DNA of 8,409 nt from an uncultured Eubacteriales bacterium (GTDB lineage: Bacteria; Bacillota; Clostridia; Christensenellales; Borkfalkiaceae), in assembly GCA_900545325.1 (NCBI GenBank), contig UQZE01000090.1, positions 1-8,409 on the forward strand. Direction: 5' to 3'. The notes under the pieces were generated by a model that searched no databases, was not told where the DNA came from, and saw only the letters and a program-made list of their open reading frames with translations. A program made the translations under genes and the position numbers. Positions within the stretch are counted from its first letter, which is position 1. Every line of letters begins with the position of its first letter. Shown piece after piece: positions 1 through 5,785 of this stretch.

Positions 1-14
1 CGCTCTTCCGATCT
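1..14. other. Residual Illumina adapter at the contig edge
   Basis: The window opens with CGCTCTTCCGATCT, which is identical to the last 14 bases of the standard Illumina read-1 adapter. The match ends exactly where the hemW reading frame continues as ordinary coding sequence. The likely explanation is untrimmed adapter carried into the assembly. The last few apparent hemW codons (3-14, reading E-E-S-R in plus-coordinate order) should therefore not be trusted as genomic. Confidence 0.9.
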
Positions 15-1079
15 TTCTTCCTTTATTTTTACGGCATATTCCGAAACGTCCAAAACGCTCTTCCGCTTTTTCAGAGCCTCGGCGTAGTCCTTAAAAAAAT
101 CGCCGCCCGTCTTTGCGTTGAATTCGTTGACGTTCAATCCCCGTTCCGTACGCAGAGCGAGCATGATAAATTCAAACTTCCTGTCCTCCTCGCCGATTTC
201 GTCCGAAGAAATTTCGGGGAATTTATTGAGGATCACGGCATTGATATACTCGTCGAATTTAAATGTGTTCGTAAAGCGGCGTTCGTCTATAAACGAACTC
301 GCGGCCACGCCGAATCCAATATATTCGCCCCGTTTCCAGTAATTCATATTATGGCGGGACTCAAAGCCTTTTCTCGCGAAGTTGGAAACTTCGTAACGGT
401 AAAATCCCTTTTCTTTCAGATATTTCCTGCCCGCGTCGTAAAGGTCGGCAACCTCGTCCGCACCGGGAAGTTCTCCGTTCAGATAATCGGTGTAGATCGG
501 CGTGCCGACTTCGGGCGTAAGCGCGTACATGGAAATGTGGTTTACTTCGCCGGCCAAAGCGAGATCGATGGTCTTCAACAGCATTTCCTCCGTCTGTCCG
601 TGCAGACCGATGAGAATATCCGCGCTCTTGTTTTCGCCTTTCAGCAGGTTGCAGGTAATCAGAAAGTCCTTTGCCGTGTGCGGGCGGTTGAGCCGTTTCA
701 ATTCTTCGTCGTACCCCGTCTGCAGGCCGATGCTGTATCGGTTGATTCCCATTGCCTTATAGGCTTCCGCTTTTTTTCCGTCGAGCGTAGCGGGGTTGAC
801 TTCCAGCGTGATCTCCGCCCCCTTTTGCAGATCGAAACACTTTTTGATCTGTTTCAACGCGCCCGCGATATATGCGGGCTGTGCGAACGAAGGCGTGCCT
901 CCGCCGAAATAAACGGTATCGAAAGAGCGGTCTTTCAGCTGTTCGCTCCGTCCTTTCATTTCCCTGTAAAGACACGCAAAATACGATTCCTGCCTGTCGG
1001 CCTCCTTAGGAAAGGAGGCAAAATCGCAATATGTGCATTTCTGCATACAAAAAGGTATATGTACGTAAATTCCCGCCAT
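1..1079 (-). CDS. hemW: HemW, radical SAM heme chaperone (3' end missing)
   Basis: HemW is a cytoplasmic radical SAM protein, once called an oxygen-independent coproporphyrinogen oxidase and now regarded as a heme-binding chaperone. The frame opens MAGIYVHIPFC with the 4Fe-4S/SAM cluster motif CMQKCTYC (Cys11, Cys15, Cys18) followed by Asp-Phe. True HemN oxidases have a further cysteine there, which argues for HemW. Further family marks are VYFGGGTPS, EVNP, SIGLQT, the later NYW, and GFGVAASS. About 355 genuine codons are present (15-1079), and I estimate some 20-30 C-terminal residues are lost at the contig edge; the end seen here is adapter. The ATG at 1079 directly abuts the TAA of the upstream gene. 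A GGAGGGA ribosome site lies at 1090-1084, inside that gene's last codons, so translation is probably coupled. lepA-hemW adjacency is common in Firmicutes. Confidence 0.93.
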   Translation of the reverse strand, partial: MAGIYVHIPFCMQKCTYCDFASFPKEADRQESYFACLYREMKGRSEQLKDRSFDTVYFGGGTPSFAQPAYIAGALKQIKKCFDLQKGAEITLEVNPATLDGKKAEAYKAMGINRYSIGLQTGYDEELKRLNRPHTAKDFLITCNLLKGENKSADILIGLHGQTEEMLLKTIDLALAGEVNHISMYALTPEVGTPIYTDYLNGELPGADEVADLYDAGRKYLKEKGFYRYEVSNFARKGFESRHNMNYWKRGEYIGFGVAASSFIDERRFTNTFKFDEYINAVILNKFPEISSDEIGEEDRKFEFIMLALRTERGLNVNEFNAKTGGDFFKDYAEALKKRKSVLDVSEYAVKIKEERSEE

Positions 1080-1385
1080 TTATTCCCTCCAAAGATATTT
1101 TGAAAGATCTACGTATTCTCCGTTTACCTCCACGCCCTCTTTTTCGAGCATGTCGCGCTGAACTTCGCTCCCGCCGAACGCAAACGCGGGCGCGAGCCGC
1201 CCTTCGCGGTTGACCACCCTGTGGCAGGGCACTATGCCGGGGAGCGGGTTGACGTGCAGAGCGTAACCGACCGCGCGCGAACAGCGCGGATTGCCGCACA
1301 TCGCCGCGATCATGCCGTAAGTCGCCACTTTCCCTTCGGGAATAAGCATCACCTTTTCGTAAACTTTATCGAAAAAACCTTTCAT
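1080..1385 (-). CDS. MGMT/alkyltransferase-family DNA-binding protein with PCHR motif
   Basis: This 101-residue protein corresponds to only the C-terminal winged-helix DNA-binding domain of O6-alkylguanine DNA alkyltransferases. Visible motifs are IPEGKVATYGMIA (about 15-27), the arginine-finger stretch SRAVGYAL (36-43) and the active-site loop IVPCHRVVN (51-59), with Cys54 as the would-be alkyl acceptor. Because that cysteine is kept, it is not a tryptophan-type ATL protein of the YbaZ kind. It could be a minimal transferase or a lesion-sensing protein. The N-terminal ribonuclease-like domain of Ada/Ogt is absent. It starts 18 bases after the lepA stop, in the same frame as lepA. The bases before its ATG (CGGTTAAAAATCGGCGAT) show no convincing Shine-Dalgarno, so it may depend on re-initiation after lepA. 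Its stop abuts the hemW start. The family is clear; whether it transfers alkyl groups is inferred. Confidence 0.88.
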   Translation of the reverse strand: MKGFFDKVYEKVMLIPEGKVATYGMIAAMCGNPRCSRAVGYALHVNPLPGIVPCHRVVNREGRLAPAFAFGGSEVQRDMLEKEGVEVNGEYVDLSKYLWRE

Positions 1386-1403
1386 ATCGCCGATTTTTAA
1401 CCG

Positions 1404-3215
1404 TCAGTCGTTATCCGTTTTGAGTATGGTTATAAACGCTTCGCTGGGAATTTCCACGCTGCCGAACGTACGCATGCGCTTTTTGCCCTCTTTCTGCTTT
1501 TCGAGCAGTTTCTTTTTACGCGTTACGTCGCCGCCGTAGCACTTTGCCAAAACGTCCTTTCTGTACGCCTTGACCGTTTCGCGCGCAATGATCTTGCCGC
1601 CGATGGTCGCCTGAATGGGCACCTCGAACATCTGTCTCGGGATAACTTGTTTCAGCTTTTCGCAGATGTTTCTGCCGCGCTCGTACGCCTTGTCCTTATG
1701 CACGATGGTGGAAAGCGCGTCGCACGGCTCGCCGTTGAGCAGAATATCAAGCTTGACGAGTTCGGCCCGCTGATAACTCGCAAGATCGTAATCGAAGGAA
1801 GCGTAACCCTTCGTGCGCGATTTCAGGCTGTCGAAAAAGTCGTAGATGACTTCGTTGAGCGGCAGAAAATATTTGAGTTCCACGCGCGTTTTGTCGAGGT
1901 AGACCATATCGGTGTAAACGCCGCGCTTTTCCTGGCAGAGTTCCATGATCGGCCCGACGTATTCGGGCGGCGCGTAGATGTGCGCCTCGATAATGGGTTC
2001 CTCCATATAATCGATCTCGCTCGGCGCGGGCAGGTGCGAAGGATTGTCCACCTCCAGCATGTTTCCGTCCGTCTTATAGACCTTATAGGAAACGGAGGGC
2101 GCCGTAGTTACGATTTCGAGATCGAACTCGCGCTCTAAACGCTCCTGTATGATTTCCATATGCAGAAGCCCCAGGAAACCGCAGCGGAAACCGAAACCGA
2201 GCGCGATGGAATTATCCGCCTCGAAAGTCAGCGACGCGTCGTTCAGTTTTAATTTCATAAGCGCTTCCTTCAAGTCGCCGAAGCGGCTGCCGTCCAGCGG
2301 GTAAATTCCCGAAAATACGACGGGCAGCGCTTTTTTATAGCCCGGCAACGGTTCGGGCGCGGGATTGACGGCGTTCGTGATGGTATCGCCCACGGTGGTG
2401 TCCTGTATGCTCTTGATGGAGGCGGCGATATAACCGACCTCGCCCGCGTCCAGGCTCGCTTTCGGATAAAGTTTCGGGCTGAACACGCCGACTTCGGTTA
2501 CGTCGAACACCTTGTCCGACATAAAGGTCTTTATCTTGTCGCCGACCTTGACGGAACCGTCGAACACGCGCACAAAACAGATAACGCCCTTGAAATTATC
2601 GTAATAGCTGTCGAAGATGAGCGCTTTAAGCGGCGCGTCAAGATCGCCTTTCGGCGGCGGCACGAGTTTAACGATCTGTTCAAGAACCTCCTCCACGTTC
2701 AGCCCGTTCTTAGCGGAAATGCGGGGCGCATCGGAGGCGTCAAGCCCGATAATATCTTCAATTTCCTTTGCCACTTCGTCTGCACGGGCGCTCGGCAGGT
2801 CTATCTTGTTGATCACGGGCAGTATTTCCAGATTGTTTTCCAGCGCAAGATATACGTTAGCGAGCGTCTGCGCCTCTATGCCCTGCGAAGCGTCCACAAC
2901 GAGGATAGCGCCCTCGCACGCGGCGAGAGAACGGGACACTTCGTACGTAAAGTCGACGTGTCCCGGCGTGTCGATCAGATTAAAAATATATTCATTGCCG
3001 TCCTTCGCGGTGTAAAACATTCTCACGGGCGTGAGCTTGATGGTGATGCCGCGTTCGCGTTCGATATCCATGGAATCGAGCAGCTGCGCCTCCATATCCC
3101 GCTTGCTCACCTGTCCGGTAAGTTCGATGAGCCGGTCAGCAAGCGTGCTCTTGCCGTGGTCGATATGGGCGATTATGCAGAAATTTCTTAAATTTTGGTT
3201 GGGTGTTCTTGCCAT
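1404..3215 (-). CDS. lepA: Elongation factor 4 (LepA), ribosome back-translocase GTPase
   Basis: LepA/EF4 is a translational GTPase that binds the ribosome, affecting elongation and subunit biogenesis, and it often associates with the membrane. The 603-residue length is normal and the protein appears complete. The GTPase motifs are in order: G1 AHIDHGKST (16-24), G2 RGIT (55-58), G3 DTPGH (82-86) and G4 NKID (136-139). The LepA-type C-terminus is present, with GGDVTRKKKLLEKQKEGKKRM and the GSVEIPSEAF ending. The ATG at 3215 is followed by the typical MARTPNQNLRNFCIIAHIDHGKST opening. Only a weak purine-rich site (GGAAAG, 3235-3230) lies upstream. It is the first gene of a leftward operon with the alkyltransferase-family gene and hemW. 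A promoter fits at 3276-3248. Confidence 0.98.
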   Translation of the reverse strand: MARTPNQNLRNFCIIAHIDHGKSTLADRLIELTGQVSKRDMEAQLLDSMDIERERGITIKLTPVRMFYTAKDGNEYIFNLIDTPGHVDFTYEVSRSLAACEGAILVVDASQGIEAQTLANVYLALENNLEILPVINKIDLPSARADEVAKEIEDIIGLDASDAPRISAKNGLNVEEVLEQIVKLVPPPKGDLDAPLKALIFDSYYDNFKGVICFVRVFDGSVKVGDKIKTFMSDKVFDVTEVGVFSPKLYPKASLDAGEVGYIAASIKSIQDTTVGDTITNAVNPAPEPLPGYKKALPVVFSGIYPLDGSRFGDLKEALMKLKLNDASLTFEADNSIALGFGFRCGFLGLLHMEIIQERLEREFDLEIVTTAPSVSYKVYKTDGNMLEVDNPSHLPAPSEIDYMEEPIIEAHIYAPPEYVGPIMELCQEKRGVYTDMVYLDKTRVELKYFLPLNEVIYDFFDSLKSRTKGYASFDYDLASYQRAELVKLDILLNGEPCDALSTIVHKDKAYERGRNICEKLKQVIPRQMFEVPIQATIGGKIIARETVKAYRKDVLAKCYGGDVTRKKKLLEKQKEGKKRMRTFGSVEIPSEAFITILKTDND

Positions 3216-3247
3216 ATATCTTTTTTTCTTTCCGAAATTTTACATAT

Positions 3248-3276
3248 ATTTTAATATATTTCTTGATTTTTTGCAA
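3248..3276 (-). promoter_or_regulatory. Predicted sigma-A-type promoter for lepA
   Basis: Reading leftward, TTGCAA (3276-3271) and TAAAAT (3253-3248) are separated by 17 bases, matching the -35/-10 consensus at 4/6 and 5/6 positions. This would start transcription about 25-30 bases before the lepA ATG. The region is very AT-rich, so chance matches are possible. It overlaps the rightward promoter at 3263-3291. Confidence 0.5.
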
Positions 3277-3291
3277 GCAACTTGATATACT
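3263..3291 (+). promoter_or_regulatory. Predicted sigma-A-type promoter for the glycerophosphodiesterase gene
   Basis: TTGATT (3263-3268) and TATACT (3286-3291) are 17 bases apart, matching consensus at 4/6 and 5/6. The start would fall near 3298, about 24 bases before the ATG. A modest ribosome site AAAGG (3307-3311) sits 10 bases before the start codon. A second TTGATA at 3282-3287 pairs less well with TATAAA further on. The element shares bases 3263-3276 with the opposing lepA promoter. Confidence 0.55.
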
Positions 3292-3321
3292 AAAGTAAAG
3301 TATATAAAAGGTTCCGCGTAT

Positions 3322-4044
3322 ATGCGTATCGATAAAAATTCCTGGCTGGCGAAACAGCCGATCGCCCACAGAGGACTGTGGAGCGAAAGTATCCCCGAAA
3401 ACTCCCTGCCCGCTTATAAAAAAGCGGCTGAAAAAAATTACCCCGTAGAGATCGACGTTTACCTCACGAAAGACAATGTGATCGTATCCTTTCACGACGA
3501 CACCCTTTCGAGAATGACGGGACAGGACGGCCATGTCTGGGATTATACTTACGACGAATTGCAGGCGTTCCGCCTGAACGGCAGCGAACACACCATACCG
3601 CGCCTTTCGGAAATACTCGCGCTCTGCGAAAACCGCTCGCCCCTGCTCATCGAAATCAAGGATCAGCCGAACGGTAAATTTCTCGTGGAAAAACTCGTTT
3701 CCGCGCTGAAAAAATACGAGGGCGAATTCGCCGTGCAGTCATTCAATCCGTTGTATATTGCGAAGATCAGAAAGCTTGCTCCCGAATTTATCCGCGGCGT
3801 TTTGGCGACGACGGAGGTCAGCATGCTCAAAAGCGCGATCAAAAGACACATTGTTAAAAACATGTCGCTCAATTTTCTCGCAAAGCCCGATTTCGTCAGT
3901 TATGATTATAAAGGCTATCCCCTGCCCGACAGAAAGGTGAAAAACAAAGTCTGCCTCGCGTGGACGGTAACGAGTTACGAAATTTGGGATAAAATCAAGC
4001 CCTATGTAGACAATATTATTTTCGAAGGCTTTTCTCTCGACTGA
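3322..4044 (+). CDS. Glycerophosphodiester phosphodiesterase, cytoplasmic (GDPD/UgpQ type)
   Basis: This enzyme hydrolyses glycerophosphodiesters, the deacylation products of phospholipids, to glycerol-3-phosphate and an alcohol. It is a 240-residue TIM-barrel protein of normal size for the family. The catalytic set is visible: HRG with His16 and Arg17, PENS (25-28), E43-x-D45 as metal ligands, the second catalytic His in FHDD (His58), E111-x-K113 and QSFN (139-142), with a late AWTV (213-216). No signal peptide or membrane segment precedes HRG, so it should be cytosolic. It stands alone on the plus strand, with its own promoter candidate and a strong terminator right after the stop. Exact substrate preference cannot be read from the sequence. 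Confidence 0.94.
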   Translation: MRIDKNSWLAKQPIAHRGLWSESIPENSLPAYKKAAEKNYPVEIDVYLTKDNVIVSFHDDTLSRMTGQDGHVWDYTYDELQAFRLNGSEHTIPRLSEILALCENRSPLLIEIKDQPNGKFLVEKLVSALKKYEGEFAVQSFNPLYIAKIRKLAPEFIRGVLATTEVSMLKSAIKRHIVKNMSLNFLAKPDFVSYDYKGYPLPDRKVKNKVCLAWTVTSYEIWDKIKPYVDNIIFEGFSLD

Positions 4045-4050
4045 AACCGG

Positions 4051-4076
4051 CCGCCGCAAAAAATGCGGCGGTTTTT
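4051..4076 (+). terminator. Intrinsic terminator between convergent genes
   Basis: CCGCCGCA (4051-4058) pairs perfectly with TGCGGCGG (4064-4071) around an AAAAA loop, followed by TTTTT (4072-4076). The hairpin starts six bases after the glycerophosphodiesterase stop. The T run reaches into the last bases of the oppositely oriented ABC-F stop codon (4076-4078). Read leftward the same stem follows the ABC-F stop, but only TTT comes after it at distance, so it would be a weak terminator for ABC-F. Confidence 0.9.
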
Positions 4077-5548
4077 CATTTCAGCTCCACGATCTTATCC
4101 GCCGCCGCGCCGACGAAAGCCTTGTCGTGCTCCACAAACAGCATGGCCGCGGCGCTCTCTTTAACCAGCTCTTCGATCTGCAGGCGCGCCGTGATGTCGA
4201 GATAATTGAGAGGTTCGTCCCAGATAAACAAGTCCGCGCCGCCCGAAAGGCTCGCGGCGAGCATGGTTTTCTTTTTCTGACCGTCGCTGTACGATTCCAC
4301 CCGACGGCAGAACAGTTCGCGGGAAAATCCCATTTTTCTCAAAATCGTAAGCATGCGCGTATAATCCGCGCCGCAGGCCGCGGCGTATTCCGCAAGCGTG
4401 CCCGCCGCGCTTTCCGAAGATTGCGCGACATAGGAAACTTTTACATTTTTGCGCACGAAAATCCCCTCGTATTGCAGCGTTTTCCCCGCGGCGAGTTTCA
4501 AAACGGTGCTTTTGCCCGAACCGTTCGCACCGATTAAAGCGACTTTCTCGCCCTTTTCTATCGTAAAGTCAACGCCTTTCGCCGCCAAAAAATCGCCGTA
4601 ATAAATATTCACGGATTTCATCGAAACAAGCGCGCCTCCCGGCGCGGTTCCCGCGGATACTTTCAGCTTATACGCCGTTTCGACGTCTTTGAGCAGATTT
4701 TCCTTTGCTTCAGCCGCCTTTTCGCGGCGGCGTTCGATATTTTTGGCAGTCTGCATCATTTTCGCGGCTTTGTGTCCGATATAGCCCTTATCGGGCTTCA
4801 CCCCTGAGATCTTTGCGTTCTTGCTCTTTTCCGTCTTTTCGCCCCAACCCTTTGCGCGGAGCGCGCCCTCCCGCAGGCGGACGATCTCTTTTTTAAGCCT
4901 TTCGTTTTCCGCCCGCTCCGCATTGTCGCGCGCCGCCTTTTCGCGCAGCCAGTCGCTCATGCCGCCTTTCTGCAAAACGATTTTCGTATGCATGATATAA
5001 ACGACGTGATCGACGCAGCGATCGGCAAATGTTCGGTCGTGCGTGATGAGCATAAACCCCTTCTGTCTGTTCAAAAATTCCGCCGCGAGCTCACGCCCCC
5101 GCAAGTCGAGGTGATTTGTCGGCTCGTCGATAAGCAGAAAGTTATTTTCCTTTGCGAACATGACGGCCAGCGCGAGTTTGGCCTTTTCCCCTTCGGAAAG
5201 GGTATCATAGCGCTTTGCGAGCGTTTCTGCGGAAAGACCGAGCTCTTCCATATTGACGAGCGTTTTCCACAACTCCGCTTCGCCGAATTCCGGCAATACG
5301 TCCAGACACGCCGCCGAAGTATTTTTCACCCGCTTGGGATAAAGCTCGAAACGCACGCCGCTTCTGATCTCGCCGCGGAAATCGTATCTGCCCGCGAGCA
5401 GAGAAAACAGCGTGCTCTTTCCCGTTCCGTTGCGGCCGAAAAGACCGATTTTCCAGTCGCTGTCGAGATTTAAATTTACGTTTTCAAAGACGTTTTCACT
5501 GCTTCCCTCGTAGCCGAACGTCATATTTTTAATAAGAATCTGAGACAT
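4076..5548 (-). CDS. ABC-F ribosome protection protein (Lsa/Vga-like antibiotic resistance ATPase)
   Basis: This is a soluble, twin-ATPase ABC-F protein with no membrane segments. The family members it resembles bind the ribosomal E site and dislodge lincosamides, streptogramin A or pleuromutilins from the peptidyl transferase centre. The 490-residue length is typical. Domain 1 has Walker A GRNGTGKST (38-46), signature LSEGE (117-121), Walker B with Glu142 (FLLIDEPTNHLD) and switch His170. A basic helical linker follows (about 190-300, including GYIGHKAAKMMQTAKN). Domain 2 has Walker A GANGSGKST (340-348), signature YSDGQKKK (420-427), Walker B FIWDEPLNYLD with Glu445, and His474. The signature-2 SDGQKKK and WDEPLNYLD wording is typical of the Lsa/VgaL/CplR resistance group rather than housekeeping EttA/Uup. 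The start is fixed by GGAGGTG (5559-5553), six bases upstream of ATG. Expression is probably controlled by the attenuator leader at 5561-5747. The exact drug spectrum cannot be told. Confidence 0.92.
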   Translation of the reverse strand: MSQILIKNMTFGYEGSSENVFENVNLNLDSDWKIGLFGRNGTGKSTLFSLLAGRYDFRGEIRSGVRFELYPKRVKNTSAACLDVLPEFGEAELWKTLVNMEELGLSAETLAKRYDTLSEGEKAKLALAVMFAKENNFLLIDEPTNHLDLRGRELAAEFLNRQKGFMLITHDRTFADRCVDHVVYIMHTKIVLQKGGMSDWLREKAARDNAERAENERLKKEIVRLREGALRAKGWGEKTEKSKNAKISGVKPDKGYIGHKAAKMMQTAKNIERRREKAAEAKENLLKDVETAYKLKVSAGTAPGGALVSMKSVNIYYGDFLAAKGVDFTIEKGEKVALIGANGSGKSTVLKLAAGKTLQYEGIFVRKNVKVSYVAQSSESAAGTLAEYAAACGADYTRMLTILRKMGFSRELFCRRVESYSDGQKKKTMLAASLSGGADLFIWDEPLNYLDITARLQIEELVKESAAAMLFVEHDKAFVGAAADKIVELK

Positions 5549-5560
5549 ATGGCACCTCCG

Positions 5561-5597
5561 AAAAAAAATACGGCCGCGGAAAAATATCCGCGGCCGT
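5561..5597 (-). terminator. Attenuator: intrinsic terminator in the ABC-F leader
   Basis: Reading leftward, ACGGCCGCGGA (5597-5587) pairs perfectly with TCCGCGGCCGT (5580-5570) around a six-base loop, then A and eight T residues (5568-5561). This is a textbook strong terminator. Yet it lies only one base before the ABC-F Shine-Dalgarno region and within the same transcript, so it must be escapable. That placement, after a promoter and a leader ORF, marks it as an attenuator. It may also stop read-through from the sugar isomerase operon upstream. Confidence 0.93.
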
Positions 5598-5629
5598 GAA
5601 CGCCGTTATATAAAATACATTTTTCCGCG
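5575..5629 (-). promoter_or_regulatory. Antiterminator helix in the ABC-F leader
   Basis: The switch segment 5629-5617 (CGCGGAAAAATGT) can form 13 contiguous pairs, one of them G-U, with 5587-5575 (ATATTTTTCCGCG). The latter is the last base of the terminator 5' arm, its whole loop and the first part of its 3' arm. The two structures are mutually exclusive: this helix would consume the 3' arm and loop and prevent termination. Pairing was worked out by hand; relative stability was not calculated. Confidence 0.7.
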
Positions 5630-5721
5630 CGCAAAACGCCGCGAAAAAGCGGACAGCCAAACGGACTGCCGCTTTCGGGCAATTTTGCAGAAATCAAAAT
5701 TGTTCACGCGAAAAAATGTAC
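5615..5721 (-). promoter_or_regulatory. Anti-antiterminator: leader ORF pairs with the switch segment
   Basis: Bases 5721-5705, from the last base of the leader ATG through codon 7 (first base), can form 17 contiguous pairs (three G-U) with 5631-5615. This would lock up the switch segment that otherwise builds the antiterminator, leaving the terminator free to fold. Between the two strands lie a perfect 8-bp hairpin (CAATTTTG/CAAAATTG, 5702-5695 with 5687-5680), spanning the end and stop of the leader ORF, and a second hairpin (5675-5646; AAAGCGG/CCGCTTT plus CAG/CTG). A ribosome held on codons 1-6 would cover the pairing strand. Confidence 0.65.
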
Positions 5722-5723
5722 AT
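5694..5723 (-). CDS. Leader peptide MYIFSREQF upstream of the ABC-F gene
   Basis: This is a nine-codon ORF (ATG at 5723, TGA at 5696-5694) encoding MYIFSREQF. An excellent ribosome site, AAAGGAG (5735-5729), lies five bases upstream of the ATG, far too good for a random short frame. It starts about 23 bases after the expected transcription start and ends about 97 bases before the attenuator hairpin. Its mRNA strand is itself one strand of the anti-antiterminator helix. The peptide is probably a sensor whose translation is arrested by peptidyl-transferase-targeting drugs; that role is inferred from architecture. I do not recognise the peptide as a named leader. Confidence 0.8.
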   Translation of the reverse strand: MYIFSREQF

Positions 5724-5752
5724 CCTTGCTCCTTTATGATTTTTATATCCTC

Positions 5753-5781
5753 AGTTTAACAGAGCGGAAAAAAATTGTCAA
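5753..5781 (-). promoter_or_regulatory. Strong sigma-A-type promoter for the ABC-F leader transcript
   Basis: A perfect -35 TTGACA (5781-5776) is followed after exactly 17 bases by -10 TAAACT (5758-5753), 5/6 to consensus. Transcription should begin near 5748-5746, giving a leader of about 200 bases before the ABC-F start codon. The -35 box lies only five bases beyond the stop codon of the upstream isomerase gene. A near-consensus promoter in front of a strong attenuator suits a gene that is transcribed constantly and gated after initiation. Confidence 0.9.
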
Positions 5782-5785
5782 GCGT

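Noticed and set aside
55..65. ACGCTCTTCCG, a second 11-base match to the adapter end
   Set aside because: It lies in uninterrupted hemW coding sequence and diverges from the adapter afterwards; most likely chance, though it could have promoted mispriming.
351..1103. 250-residue open frame on the plus strand
   Set aside because: It lies antisense to hemW, whose radical SAM motifs are unmistakable; there is no family-like sequence or ribosome site.
4051..4076. Hairpin as a dedicated ABC-F terminator
   Set aside because: Read leftward the stem is followed by CCGGTTTC rather than a T run, so it is a good terminator only for the rightward gene.
5549..5760. Possible metabolite riboswitch or T-box in the ABC-F leader
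   Set aside because: No T-box sequence or known aptamer core is visible; the leader ORF plus alternative pairing explains the region more simply.
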